Source: Blastococcus aurantiacus
Lineage (GTDB): Bacteria > Actinomycetota > Actinomycetes > Mycobacteriales > Geodermatophilaceae
Assembly (NCBI RefSeq): GCF_900102425.1
Contig: NZ_FNBT01000001.1
Location: forward strand, 372,001-436,000
DNA length: 64,000 bases
Direction of reading: 5' to 3'
Shown: positions 44,276 to 52,023 of the stretch, in pieces
How positions within the stretch are numbered: the stretch's first letter is position 1
Layout of the letters: the number at the start of each line of letters is the position of its first letter
The notes under the pieces: generated by a model
Database searches by the model: none
The model's input: only the letters and a program-made list of their open reading frames with translations
What the model was told of the DNA's origin: nothing
Translations under genes and position numbers: made by a program

Positions 44276-45417
44276 GCGTTGAGGCGGGCGGCCTGGCGGG
44301 TGAGGTGGTCCCGCTCGGGCAGCGTGGTCGCCGCCCGCGCCGCCTCGGCGTAGAGCCGCGCAGCGGTGACCGGGGCGCCGTCGCGCTCGTGCAGGTATGC
44401 GGCGACGGCGGCGTAGCGGGGCAGCCCCGGGTCCAGTTCGGCGAGCGCGGCCAGCCCCGCGCGGGAGCCGTCGGCCTCGGCCACCGCCACCACCCGGTTG
44501 AGCCGGACGACCGGGCTGTCCGTGAGTCGCACCAGCTCGTCGTACCACTCGAGGATCTGCACCCAGTCGGTCTCCTCGGCGCTCGCGGCGTCGGCGTGCA
44601 GCGCGGCGATGGCGGCCTGTGCCTGGTACTCGCCCAGCCGGTCCCGCGAGAGCGCCGTCTGCAGGATCTGCACGCCCTCGGCGATCGCCGCGGGGTCCCA
44701 GCGGCCCCTGTCCTGCGACGCCAGCGGCACCAGGCTCCCGTCGGGCGCCGTGCGGGCGGCACGCCGCGCCGAGTGCAGCAGCATCAGCGCGAGCAGCCCG
44801 GCCACCTCCGGGTGGTCCAGCGCCGCCCGGAGCTGCCGGGCCAGCCGGATCGCCTCGGCGACCAGGTCGACGTCCCCGGAGTAGCCCTCGTTGAACACCA
44901 GGTAGAGCACGCGCAGCACGGTGGCGACGTCGCCCGGCCGGTCCAGCCGAGCGCCGGCGATCGTCCGCTTGGCACGGCTGATCCGCTGCGCCATCGTCGC
45001 CTCGGGCACCAGGTAGGCCTCGGCGATCTGCCGCGTGGTCAGCCCGCCGACGGCGCGCAGGGTCAGCGCCACCGCCGACGACGGCGACAGCGACGGGTGC
45101 GCGCACAGGAAGTAGAGCTGCAGGGAGTCGTCCAGCTCGCCGGACGGCCCGGGCACCGGCTCCTCCTCGACCCGTTCCTCGCGCCGGCGCCGAGCGGCGT
45201 CGGAACGCGTCGCGTCCAGGAACCGGCGCCACGCCACCGTGACCAGCCAGCCCTTCGGGTCCCGCGGTGGGTCGGCCGGCCACACGCGGACCGCCTCGAC
45301 GAGCGCTTCCTGGACGGCGTCCTCGGCCGCCGCGAAGTCGACTCCGCGGCGGACGAGGACGCCCAGCACGCCCGGGACGAGGCCCCTCAGCAGGGCCTCG
45401 TCGAGCGGGACGGTCAT
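44263..45417 (-). CDS. ECF42-type RNA polymerase sigma factor
   Basis: This 384-residue extracytoplasmic-function sigma factor has sigma-2 (about residues 15-85, AAAEDAVQEALVEAVRVWP and PKGWLVTVAWRRFLDATR) and sigma-4 (about 115-170, LTTRQIAEAYLVPEATMAQRISRAK). A long C-terminal TPR-like extension follows (YLVFNEGYSGD, AIAALHADA). This extension and an adjacent DGPF/YCII protein define the ECF42 group, which has no classical anti-sigma factor. The ATG overlaps the stop of the DGPF gene. Target promoters are unknown. Confidence 0.92.
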   Translation of the reverse strand: MTVPLDEALLRGLVPGVLGVLVRRGVDFAAAEDAVQEALVEAVRVWPADPPRDPKGWLVTVAWRRFLDATRSDAARRRREERVEEEPVPGPSGELDDSLQLYFLCAHPSLSPSSAVALTLRAVGGLTTRQIAEAYLVPEATMAQRISRAKRTIAGARLDRPGDVATVLRVLYLVFNEGYSGDVDLVAEAIRLARQLRAALDHPEVAGLLALMLLHSARRAARTAPDGSLVPLASQDRGRWDPAAIAEGVQILQTALSRDRLGEYQAQAAIAALHADAASAEETDWVQILEWYDELVRLTDSPVVRLNRVVAVAEADGSRAGLAALAELDPGLPRYAAVAAYLHERDGAPVTAARLYAEAARAATTLPERDHLTRQAARLNAQLT

Positions 45418-45821
45418 TCCGTGACGAGCGACGGCTCGCCGTAGAGCGGACGGACCTCGAGCCACTCGTGTATCGGCTTCCCGTCCTTGCCCGGCGCGGC
45501 CGACAGCTCGCCCGCCAGCTCGACCGCCCGCTCCGGACCGTCGACATCGATGATCATGAAGCCGGCGATCAGGTCCTTGGTCTCGGCGAACGGACCATCG
45601 GTGACCGGCGGCCGGCCCTCGCCGTCGTAGCGGACCCACATCCCGTCGGGTGCCAGCGCCTGCCCGTCGACGTACTCGCCGGCCTCCTCCAGCTTGGCCG
45701 CGAAGTCGTTCATGTACTGGATGTGGGCGGTGACCTCCTCCGGCGACCAGTGGTCCATCGACACGTCGTTCACGGCCGCCGGTGCGCCGCGGTAGTGCTT
45801 GAGCAGCAGGTACTTGGCCAT
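45414..45821 (-). CDS. DGPF/YCII-domain protein, ECF42 partner
   Basis: This 135-residue protein of the YCII-related dimeric ferredoxin-like fold begins MAKYLLLKHYRG and contains VTDGPFAETKDLIAGFMIIDVD with the DGPF motif. Such genes travel with ECF42 sigma factors, where the C-terminal extension of the sigma factor is thought to communicate with them. The role may be sensing or enzymatic and is unproven. The ATG at 45821 has GGAGGAG upstream. The stop overlaps the sigma factor start. Confidence 0.92.
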   Translation of the reverse strand: MAKYLLLKHYRGAPAAVNDVSMDHWSPEEVTAHIQYMNDFAAKLEEAGEYVDGQALAPDGMWVRYDGEGRPPVTDGPFAETKDLIAGFMIIDVDGPERAVELAGELSAAPGKDGKPIHEWLEVRPLYGEPSLVTE

Positions 45822-45842
45822 CGGGATCTCCTCCGGTGATGT

Positions 45843-45859
45843 GCGGCCATTCTGGCCGC
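45843..45859 (-). terminator. Hairpin between the DksA-like and DGPF genes
   Basis: GCGGCCA, TTC, TGGCCGC is a perfect 7-bp stem with a three-base loop. On the minus strand it lies after the DksA-like gene and just before the ribosome site of the DGPF gene, so it may separate the two transcription units. Confidence 0.5.
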
Positions 45860-45916
45860 GTGCACCCCGGGGACGGAGCCGAGCGGGCGTTCTCGACATC
45901 CCGCCGGGAAGTTTTT

Positions 45917-46255
45917 TCAGCGGGCGCAGTCGATGCAGGTGCGCGCGGACGGCCGGGCCGCCAGCCGCTCGGCCGCGATCGGCCGGCCACAGGCCTCGCA
46001 GCGGCCGTAGGTGCCGGCCTCCACGGCGGTGACCGCGGCGTCGACGTCGGCCAACCGCCGCCGGGCCTGGCCGAGCAGCGCCGCGACCTGCTGCCGCTCG
46101 AAGGCGATGGTGGCGCCTTCCGGGTCGTGCTCGTCGTCGGCGTTGGAGGCCTTCGACGCGGCCACGACCTCGTCGAACTCACGGGTCAGCGCCGCGATCT
46201 GCGCCAGCGCGGCCGCCCGCTCCGCCGAGAGCGCGTCCCCGCTCCCCGCGCTCAT
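45917..46255 (-). CDS. DksA/TraR C4-type zinc-finger protein
   Basis: This 112-residue protein has a coiled-coil-like helical N-terminus (AERAAALAQIAALTREFDEVV) and a C-terminal zinc finger CEAC-x17-CIDC. It belongs to the DksA/TraR superfamily, members of which bind RNA polymerase through the secondary channel. The acidic tip typical of E. coli DksA is not clearly conserved, so its effect on polymerase is uncertain. The ATG overlaps the stop of the methyltransferase gene upstream on the minus strand. Confidence 0.88.
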   Translation of the reverse strand: MSAGSGDALSAERAAALAQIAALTREFDEVVAASKASNADDEHDPEGATIAFERQQVAALLGQARRRLADVDAAVTAVEAGTYGRCEACGRPIAAERLAARPSARTCIDCAR

Positions 46256-46869
46256 CGGTCCCGGCGCAGCAGCCGCATCGAGCCCACCCCGGGCAGTTCG
46301 GTGAAGTCGCCGGACTCCAGCACCCGGGTGTAGACGCCGTAGGGCGCCTGGCCGCCGTCGGCCGGGTCGGGGAAGACGTCGTGGATCGCCAGGGTGCCGC
46401 CGACGGCGAGCTTGGCCACCCACGCGTCCTGGTCGCGGCGCGCGGACTCCTCGGTGTGGCTGCCGTCGAGGAACAGCAGCGCCAGCGGGGTGCTCCACAG
46501 CGGCGCGAGCACCTCGGACCGCGTGACGATCGCGATGACCACGTCCTCCGCGCCGGCGGTCGCGACGGTGTGCCGGAAGCGGGGCAGCGTGTCGATCAGG
46601 CCGACGGCGGGATCGACCAGCGACGGGTCGTGGTACTCCCAGCCGGGCTGGTGCTCCTCGGACCCGCGGTGGTGGTCGACGGTGACCACCTGGCGGCCCG
46701 TCTCCCGGGCGGCCGCCGCGAGGTACAGCGCCGAGCGCCCCATCCAGCTGCCGACCTCGAGCAGCGGACCGGGCACGGCGACGGCGCGGGCCGCCTCGTA
46801 CAGGGCGCGGCCCTCGTCGTCGGGCATGAACCCGGGGGCGGCGGAGGCAGCGGCGAGGAGATCGGACAC
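46252..46869 (-). CDS. Class I methyltransferase, TylF/cephalosporin-hydroxylase-like
   Basis: This 205-residue Rossmann-fold protein has PGPLLEVGSWMGRSALYLAA as motif I, VVTVDHHRGSEEHQPGWE as the metal/substrate region, and LLFLDGSHTEESARRDQDAW with the conserved aspartates of O-methyltransferase-like proteins. The acceptor is unknown. The GTG at 46869 is selected because the frame further upstream overlaps the YibE/F gene. It is followed by the DksA-like gene with a four-base overlap. Confidence 0.8.
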   Translation of the reverse strand: MSDLLAAASAAPGFMPDDEGRALYEAARAVAVPGPLLEVGSWMGRSALYLAAAARETGRQVVTVDHHRGSEEHQPGWEYHDPSLVDPAVGLIDTLPRFRHTVATAGAEDVVIAIVTRSEVLAPLWSTPLALLFLDGSHTEESARRDQDAWVAKLAVGGTLAIHDVFPDPADGGQAPYGVYTRVLESGDFTELPGVGSMRLLRRDR

Positions 46870-46883
46870 GCCTACAGCCTGGC

Positions 46884-48152
46884 CTACCGGGCGAAGCGGC
46901 TGCGCAGGGCGGTCACCCGGCGCTCGGTGGCCTCGCCCGCGGAGGTGCCTGCGGCCTTGGCGAAGAACGCGCCGACCGCCGTCGTCACCGGGACGGCGAG
47001 GACCAGGGCGATGGCACCGACGAGGGTGCGGATGACCTCCTCGGCGAGGGCCGAGGAGGTGAGCACGACGTTCCACGGCTGGTCGTAGAGCTCGAAGAGC
47101 AGCAGCAGCGGCAGCGCGGCGCCCGCGTAGGCGAAGACGATCGTGTAGACGGTGGACGCGATGTGGTCGCGGCCGACCGCCATGCCGCGGTCGTAGAGCT
47201 CGCGCCACGTCATGGCGTCGTCGACCTCGTGCAGCTGCCAGATCGCCGAGGCCTGGGTGATCGTGACGTCGTTGAGCACGCCCAGGCCCGCGACCACGAT
47301 GCCGGCGAGGACCAGGCCGGAGAAGCTGAGGGTCGGGTCGAAGTTGTTGAGCGTGGTGGTCTCCTCGCTGGTCAGCCCGGTGAGGCGGGCGGTCGCCACG
47401 GCCAGCGACCCGAGGACGGCGACCAGCGAGAGCCCGAACAGCGTGCCCACGAGCGCCGTCGTCGTCCGGGCCGAGAAGCCGTGGGCGAGGTAGAGGACGA
47501 CGAACATGATCGCCGCGGAGCCGACCAGGCTCACCAGGGTGGGCGAGGACTCCGACAGCAGCCCGGGCAGCACGAACTGCAGCAGCACGAAGAACGCGAA
47601 GCCCAGGCCGACGAGCGAGGCCAGTCCGCGCCATCGGGCGACCAGCCCCACCACGACGGCGAAGGCGACCGCCAGCACGATGATCGGGGTGTCCCGCTCG
47701 AAGTCGTAGAAGTTGTACGCGGCCTCGCCCTCGGCGCCTGGGTCCCGGCTGAGGACGAGGGTGTCGCCCTCCTCGACCCCGTTCGCCGACACCACGGCGT
47801 CCAGGTCGATCTGCTGGAAGTCGCCGGCCCCCTCCCCGTCGAGGACCTCCACGACCACCCGGGCGCAGGTCGCCGGCCGTTCCGGATCGCCGCAGTCGAC
47901 GTCCTCCACCGAGACCACGCGGCCGTCGGGGTAGGTCGTCCCCGGCGGCAGGTACGTGGCGGCGACCTGCTGGGCGCGGGTCGGCTCGCCGCTGGGCCAC
48001 AGGACGAGCAAGCCGATGACGGTCGCCAGGCCCACGGGCACGAGGAGCAGCAGCATGAGCCAGACCGCGCGCCGGCGGAGCCTGACCGCCTCGGGGCTCG
48101 GCGGTGGCGCGTCGGGGTCGGGTCCGTGGCTGTGCGAGTGGCTGGGAGGCAC
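46884..48152 (-). CDS. YibE/F family multi-pass membrane protein
   Basis: This 422-residue protein has a His-rich cytosolic N-terminus (SHSHSHGPDP), one membrane segment and an extracytoplasmic beta domain (about 60-145). About seven further membrane helices follow, with the YibE/F signatures FSARTTTALVGTLFGLSLV and GVLNDVTITQASAIW. The family is widespread in Gram-positive bacteria and unstudied. The ATG at 48152 begins MPPSHSHSHG. The His-rich start might bind metal, but short His runs are common and this is weak evidence. Confidence 0.88.
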   Translation of the reverse strand: MPPSHSHSHGPDPDAPPPSPEAVRLRRRAVWLMLLLLVPVGLATVIGLLVLWPSGEPTRAQQVAATYLPPGTTYPDGRVVSVEDVDCGDPERPATCARVVVEVLDGEGAGDFQQIDLDAVVSANGVEEGDTLVLSRDPGAEGEAAYNFYDFERDTPIIVLAVAFAVVVGLVARWRGLASLVGLGFAFFVLLQFVLPGLLSESSPTLVSLVGSAAIMFVVLYLAHGFSARTTTALVGTLFGLSLVAVLGSLAVATARLTGLTSEETTTLNNFDPTLSFSGLVLAGIVVAGLGVLNDVTITQASAIWQLHEVDDAMTWRELYDRGMAVGRDHIASTVYTIVFAYAGAALPLLLLFELYDQPWNVVLTSSALAEEVIRTLVGAIALVLAVPVTTAVGAFFAKAAGTSAGEATERRVTALRSRFAR

Positions 48153-48201
48153 CCGGTCAGGCTAGGAGGCGGGTCGGGCACCGGCGGTGCCCGACACCGG
48201 G

Positions 48202-48624
48202 TCAGGTGTGCTCGCGCGGGCTCCCGTCGGGCCCAGCGGAGGAGATCACCGTGGCGTCCTCGCCGCCGTTCTCGTCCACGATCGGGAAGCGGTGCCACAG
48301 GCCGGTCAGCTGCAGCGGCCGGGACACCGCGTCCGACGGGGTCACGAGGGCCACGTCCACGCCCTTGGGCGCGGCCATGCGCTGCAACTGCACCAGCACC
48401 GCCATCCCGGCGGAGTTCATGAACGGGACCCCGCCCAGCTGCAGCGCGACCCGCCGCAGCGGCTGCCGGGACAGCAGCTCCTCGGTGAGGACGCGCACCA
48501 GGGGCCGGCGAGCGGCCTCGGTGAGTTCCCCCTCGACGGTCACCGACAGGACGTCGCCGTCGACGACGGCACGGACCTGCGGCTCGTTCTCCTGCCCCGG
48601 GCTCTGCGCTGCGCTCTCGGCCAT
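48202..48624 (-). CDS. STAS-domain protein (anti-sigma factor antagonist-like)
   Basis: This 140-residue protein has a STAS fold at about residues 18-110. The phosphorylation-site region is PFMNSAGMAVLVQLQ, where the usual DSxG is NSAG; the serine is retained, so phospho-switching is still possible. It may belong to a partner-switching network controlling a SigB/SigF-like factor, but no anti-sigma kinase gene is nearby. The ATG at 48624 is divergent from the next gene. Confidence 0.85.
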   Translation of the reverse strand: MAESAAQSPGQENEPQVRAVVDGDVLSVTVEGELTEAARRPLVRVLTEELLSRQPLRRVALQLGGVPFMNSAGMAVLVQLQRMAAPKGVDVALVTPSDAVSRPLQLTGLWHRFPIVDENGGEDATVISSAGPDGSPREHT

Positions 48625-48703
48625 GCGCTGGTCACTGCCCCGGACGGGTGGAGTTCACGCGCGCGACCTGGTCCCCGCACGGCGTTCTGCCACGCTCCGC
48701 GCC

Positions 48704-49378
48704 ATGCAGCCGCGGACGCCCCCGCCGTCGTCACCGCCCGCCGACCGGGCACGCGTCGACCTGCCGTGGCCGACGATCCTCGCCGTCGCCGTCCTCACCG
48801 TCGGCGCCGTCCTGCTCGGGCAGCGCGACTGGGCGGTCCCCGAGCGGGTGCTCCGCGACTGGCAGGTCGCGGACGTGCCGTCGTCGCTGACCGCGCTGGT
48901 GCTCGGCGTCACCGCGACCTGCCTGCTCGTCGGCTCGGCCGTGACCCTGCGGGGTGCCGCTCTCCGGCCCCGGGACCCGGTGTTCCTCGTCTGGCTGGCC
49001 GTGTCGCTGCTCGCCGCCGCCGCGCTGATCTGGAACGCGCTCGTCCTGGCAGCCGACGCGGAGTTCCAGACCGGCGCGCTCATCCCGGTCTTCCACTGGA
49101 TGTTCACCTTCGTCCCGGCCCTGCTGACCGGGCTCGCGGCGCGGAACCGGGGTGCGGTCCGGGCGGTCGCCGCCGCGCTGGGCACCGGCGTCGTGACCGT
49201 GCCGCTGCTCGGGCTGGGCTGGTCGCTGTTCGCCTCGCGGGAGTCGATGACCGCGGGGCTCGGCAACAGTCTCTGGGCCACCGCGCTCCTCGGCGTCGGG
49301 CCGCTCGTGATCGCCGCGGCCATCTCCCGGAGCAGCGCGCTGAGTGCCGCGTGGAAGCGGGAACATCCAACCCGCTGA
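48704..49378 (+). CDS. Unknown membrane protein with about six helices
   Basis: I do not recognise this 224-residue protein. After a proline-rich N-terminus come helices near residues 22-40, 60-80, 92-115, 125-145, 155-175 and 185-210 (TILAVAVLTVGAVLLG, VFLVWLAVSLLAAAALIW, LWATALLGVGPLVIAAAIS). No motif for transport or catalysis is visible. It is divergent from the STAS gene and lies before hsp20, from which it is separated by 99 bp containing a promoter-like sequence. Confidence 0.7.
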   Translation: MQPRTPPPSSPPADRARVDLPWPTILAVAVLTVGAVLLGQRDWAVPERVLRDWQVADVPSSLTALVLGVTATCLLVGSAVTLRGAALRPRDPVFLVWLAVSLLAAAALIWNALVLAADAEFQTGALIPVFHWMFTFVPALLTGLAARNRGAVRAVAAALGTGVVTVPLLGLGWSLFASRESMTAGLGNSLWATALLGVGPLVIAAAISRSSALSAAWKREHPTR

Positions 49379-49382
49379 GATG

Positions 49383-49411
49383 TTTACTCCGGTGCCTGTC
49401 CGAGGTAATCT
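49383..49411 (+). promoter_or_regulatory. Candidate promoter for hsp20
   Basis: TTTACT (49383-49388) and TAATCT (49406-49411) are separated by 17 bp. The overlapping GTTT and GGTAAT elements could also be read by a SigF/SigB-type factor. There is no HspR (HAIR) inverted repeat here. Confidence 0.35.
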
Positions 49412-49477
49412 CCAGTCGCCACTAGAGGTTCTTCCTCGGGCAGCGAACACACCAGAGACACACCGGAGGTATCGATC

Positions 49478-49978
49478 ATGATGCTGACCGCCTACGACCC
49501 GTTCGCCGCCACGTCCGCCGCCTTCCGCGCGCTGGACCAGCTGGCCGGCCGGTCCGGTTCCATGACCGCCCGCCCGCTGTCGGGCATGCCGATGGACGCC
49601 TACAAGGTCGGTGACAACTTCGTCGCCCACTTCGACCTCCCCGGCGTCGACCCGGGCTCCATCGACCTCTCCGTCGAGGGCACCACGCTGACCATCAGCG
49701 CGGAGCGCTCGGTCCCGCAGCTGGAGAACGCGGAGTGGGTCGCGGCCGAGCGGCCCTACGGCAGCTACACCCGGCAGCTGGTCCTGGGCCGCAGCCTGGA
49801 CACCGACCGGCTCGAGGCCAGCTACCACGACGGCGTGCTCACGGTGAGCATCCCGGTCGCCGAGAAGGCTCGCTCCCGCAAGATCACCGTGACCCGGGCC
49901 GACACCCCGGCGGCGGTCGAGGCCCGCACCATCGAGGGCGACACGTCCGGCACGGAGCAGAAGGCCGTCGGCAACTGA
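49478..49978 (+). CDS. Small heat-shock protein, Hsp20/alpha-crystallin family
   Basis: This 166-residue ATP-independent chaperone holds unfolding proteins. The alpha-crystallin domain at about residues 40-140 includes VGDNFVAHFDLPGVDPGSIDL, SVEGTTLTISAERS and the C-terminal strand DGVLTVSIPVAEKARSRKI, with an I-x-V-type tail interaction. The N-terminal arm is short (MMLTAYDPFAATSAAFRALDQL). The ATG at 49478 follows CCGGAGGT. A strong hairpin separates it from the MerR-like gene downstream. Confidence 0.93.
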   Translation: MMLTAYDPFAATSAAFRALDQLAGRSGSMTARPLSGMPMDAYKVGDNFVAHFDLPGVDPGSIDLSVEGTTLTISAERSVPQLENAEWVAAERPYGSYTRQLVLGRSLDTDRLEASYHDGVLTVSIPVAEKARSRKITVTRADTPAAVEARTIEGDTSGTEQKAVGN

Positions 49979-49989
49979 CGACGGCGACC

Positions 49990-50022
49990 GGAGGGGCCGG
50001 ACCCGGCGGGTCCGGCCCCTCC
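49990..50022 (+). terminator. Strong terminator after hsp20
   Basis: Perfect 15-base arms at 49990-50004 and 50008-50022 enclose the three bases GGC, followed by GCTTTCC. It should end or attenuate hsp20 transcription before the MerR-like gene. Confidence 0.85.
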
Positions 50023-50057
50023 GCTTTCCCGGACGTGCTTCCAGGAGGAGGACGGCG

Positions 50058-50420
50058 ATGACCGGCCCCGGCGATCCACTGCACCGCCTCGACGACCCCG
50101 ACTTCCCGGCGCTGACCATGAGCCAGGCCGCCGAGCTGTTGGGCGTGCAGGCCGCTTTCCTGCGGAGCCTGGACGCCTCGGGCGCCCTGCAGCCGTCCCG
50201 GTCCGCCGGCGGGCACCGCCGGTACTCCCGCAGTCAGCTGGGGCTGGCCGCCCGGTTGCGCGGCCTGCTCGACGACGGGCACCCGCTCGCCTCGGCCGAG
50301 GCGATCGTCGACCTGCAGGACCAGCTCGCCGACGCCCGCGCCGACGCGGACCGGCTCCGCGCCGACGTCGCCTCCTTGCGCACCCGGAACCCCTTGCGCG
50401 GGAACCCTAGGGGGGTATAG
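50058..50420 (+). CDS. MerR-like helix-turn-helix regulator
   Basis: This 120-residue protein has a winged-helix MerR-type domain at about residues 18-75 (LTMSQAAELLGVQAAFLRSLDASGAL, GGHRRYSRSQLGLAARLRGLL) and a short coiled coil (about 80-110). There is no metal-binding loop. Small proteins of this kind commonly follow hsp20 in actinobacteria and resemble HspR, so control of hsp20 is plausible. The ATG has CAGGAGGAGG upstream. Its stop codon TAG overlaps the -10 of the csoR promoter. Confidence 0.82.
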   Translation: MTGPGDPLHRLDDPDFPALTMSQAAELLGVQAAFLRSLDASGALQPSRSAGGHRRYSRSQLGLAARLRGLLDDGHPLASAEAIVDLQDQLADARADADRLRADVASLRTRNPLRGNPRGV

Positions 50421-50421
50421 T
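50394..50421 (+). promoter_or_regulatory. csoR promoter with overlapping CsoR operator
   Basis: TTGCGC (50394-50399), a 16-bp spacer and TATAGT (50416-50421) form a promoter. Within it, ACCCTAGGGGGGTAT reads on the other strand as ATACCCCCCTAGGGT, close to the CsoR operator form ATACCC-N4-GGGTAT. Apo-CsoR bound here would block RNA polymerase; copper binding would release it. The promoter lies inside the 3' end of the MerR-like gene. Confidence 0.65.
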
Positions 50422-50427
50422 TCCCTG

Positions 50428-50450
50428 CGGGCGGCAGTTCGAGCCGCCCG
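50428..50450 (+). promoter_or_regulatory. Perfect leader hairpin upstream of csoR
   Basis: CGGGCGGC and GCCGCCCG form an 8-bp stem with the seven-base loop AGTTCGA, ending two bases before the AGGAGG of csoR. It may stabilise the mRNA 5' end. The loop resembles a tRNA T-loop, but there is no tRNA here. Confidence 0.5.
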
Positions 50451-50464
50451 ACCAGGAGGCCCCA

Positions 50465-50806
50465 GTGACCAGTGTCGACCAGCCGGCTGCCGCGACGGCG
50501 TCCGCGGAGGAGTCGCACGACCACCAGCACGGCTACATCCACCGCAAGGACGACTACCTCAAACGCCTGCGGCGGATCGAGGGCCAGGCCCGCGGCCTGC
50601 AGCGGATGGTCGAGGACGAGAAGTACTGCATCGACATCCTCACCCAGGTCTCGGCCATGACGAAGGCGCTCCAGGCGGTCTCCCTCGGCCTGCTCGAGGA
50701 GCACCTCAGCCACTGCGTGGTCGCCGCCGCACAGGCGGGCGGCCGCGAGGCCGACGAGAAGATCCGCGAGGCCACCGAGGCCATCGCCCGCCTCGTGCGC
50801 TCCTGA
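50465..50806 (+). CDS. csoR: Copper-sensing repressor CsoR
   Basis: This 113-residue all-helical tetrameric repressor has copper ligands C55, H80 and C84 with exactly the spacing of CsoR proteins (Cys-x24-His-x3-Cys). The core RLRRIEGQARGLQRMVEDE is the family hallmark. A His-rich N-terminus (HDHQHGYIH) may add metal sites. The GTG follows AGGAGG, and a promoter with a CsoR-like operator lies just upstream, so it is autoregulated. It heads the copper operon with copZ, an unknown exported protein and copA. Confidence 0.95.
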   Translation: MTSVDQPAAATASAEESHDHQHGYIHRKDDYLKRLRRIEGQARGLQRMVEDEKYCIDILTQVSAMTKALQAVSLGLLEEHLSHCVVAAAQAGGREADEKIREATEAIARLVRS

Positions 50807-50864
50807 CCGACCACCTCCCACCCCTCACTGCCCCCACCCATCCACTGAACGGAAGAGGACTCCC

Positions 50865-51071
50865 ATGACCACCACCAGCTACACCGTCGTCGGCATGACC
50901 TGCGGCCACTGCGTCAACTCCGTGACCGAGGAGGTCTCGGCCGTTCCCGGTGTCAGCGCCGTCGACGTCGACCTCGAGTCCGGCGGGCTGACCGTCACCA
51001 GCGACGCCCCGGTCGACGAGGCCGCCGTCCGCGCCGCCGTGGAGGAGGCCGGCTACTCGGTGGCCGGCTGA
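50865..51071 (+). CDS. Heavy-metal-associated copper chaperone (CopZ-like)
   Basis: This 68-residue ferredoxin-like HMA protein carries Cu(I) in the cytosol to the exporter. The metal site GMTCGHC is at residues 10-16. It ends EEAGYSVAG as usual for the family. The ATG has GGAAGAGG upstream and lies 58 bp after csoR in the copper operon. The HMA domain of CopA in the same operon is its likely docking partner. Confidence 0.94.
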   Translation: MTTTSYTVVGMTCGHCVNSVTEEVSAVPGVSAVDVDLESGGLTVTSDAPVDEAAVRAAVEEAGYSVAG

Positions 51072-51099
51072 TCCAGCCGGCCCCGGCGACCGCATCGCC

Positions 51100-52023
51100 A
51101 TGAACACCTCCCTGAAGCTCGCCACGTTCGGCGTCGGCCTGGTCGCGGTCCTCGGTGCCGCGGCCGGTCTCGGCGCGGCCGTCGGCCCGGTCGGCCCCGC
51201 CGCAGCGGACAACTCCCCCGCCGCGCACGACATGGCGGCCGACGGTGCAGCGGCCCACGGCGACGAGGCCGCCCACGAGGGCGACGCCGCCCAGCTCCCC
51301 GGCGGACTGGCGGTCTCCGAGGACGGCTACACCCTCGCGCTCGACCGGCCCGCACTGCCGGCCGGTGAGGACGTCCCGTTCGCCTTCCGCATCCTGGGGC
51401 CGGACGGCCACCCCGTGACCGACTACGCGGTGCGCCACGATCAGGACCTCCACCTCATCGCGGTCCGCCGCGACCTGGCCGGCTACCAGCACGTCCACCC
51501 CGAGCTGGGCGCCGACGGCGTCTGGCGGGTGCCGCTGGACCTCTCCCCCGGCTCGTGGCGGGTCTTCGCCGACTTCGCCGCGACCGCCGACGACGAGGAC
51601 CGCACCCTCGGCACCGACCTGCAGGTCGCCGGCGACTACGCGCCCGGGTCGCTGCCCGGGCCGTCCCGCACCGCCGAGGTCGACGGCTACGAGGTCACCC
51701 TGGACGGCGACCTGGTGGCCGGCGAGGAGTCGGAGCTGACCCTCACCGTGCGGCGCGACGGCGTGCCGGTCACCGACCTGCAGCCCTACCTCGACGCCTA
51801 CGGGCACCTGGTGGCCCTGCGCACCGGCGACCTCGCCTACCTGCACGTCCACCCCACCGGCGAGCCGGGCGACGGCGTCACGCCTGCCGGCCCCGGCATC
51901 ACCTTCGCCACCACGACGCCGTCCGCCGGCAGCTACCGCCTGTTCCTGGACTTCCGGCACGGCGACGTCGTCCGCACGGCCGCCTTCACGGTGACCGTCG
52001 GCGAGCACGAGGAGCACGGCTGA
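51100..52023 (+). CDS. Exported His-rich protein of the copper operon, function unknown
   Basis: This 307-residue protein has an N-terminal hydrophobic segment (residues 8-30), either a signal peptide or an anchor, and then a His/Met/Asp-rich stretch ([20 protein letters not shown]). Two Ig-like halves follow that each contain the same pattern: [17 protein letters not shown] in the first and [17 protein letters not shown] in the second. A terminal GEHEEHG follows. The paired HVHP motifs and the position between the chaperone and CopA suggest an extracytoplasmic copper binder that accepts exported Cu(I). The TGA overlaps the copA start. I know of no characterised homologue. Confidence 0.75.
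   Translation: MNTSLKLATFGVGLVAVLGAAAGLGAAVGPVGPAAADNSPAAHDMAADGAAAHGDEAAHEGDAAQLPGGLAVSEDGYTLALDRPALPAGEDVPFAFRILGPDGHPVTDYAVRHDQDLHLIAVRRDLAGYQHVHPELGADGVWRVPLDLSPGSWRVFADFAATADDEDRTLGTDLQVAGDYAPGSLPGPSRTAEVDGYEVTLDGDLVAGEESELTLTVRRDGVPVTDLQPYLDAYGHLVALRTGDLAYLHVHPTGEPGDGVTPAGPGITFATTTPSAGSYRLFLDFRHGDVVRTAAFTVTVGEHEEHG

Noticed and set aside
49379-49477. HspR/HAIR operator before hsp20.
   Set aside because: No CTTGAGT-N7-ACTCAAG-type inverted repeat is present; only promoter-like hexamers are visible.
50428-50453. tRNA 3' end (T-loop-like AGTTCGA and CCGCCCGACCA).
   Set aside because: There is no acceptor, D or anticodon stem upstream; it is a simple leader hairpin before csoR.
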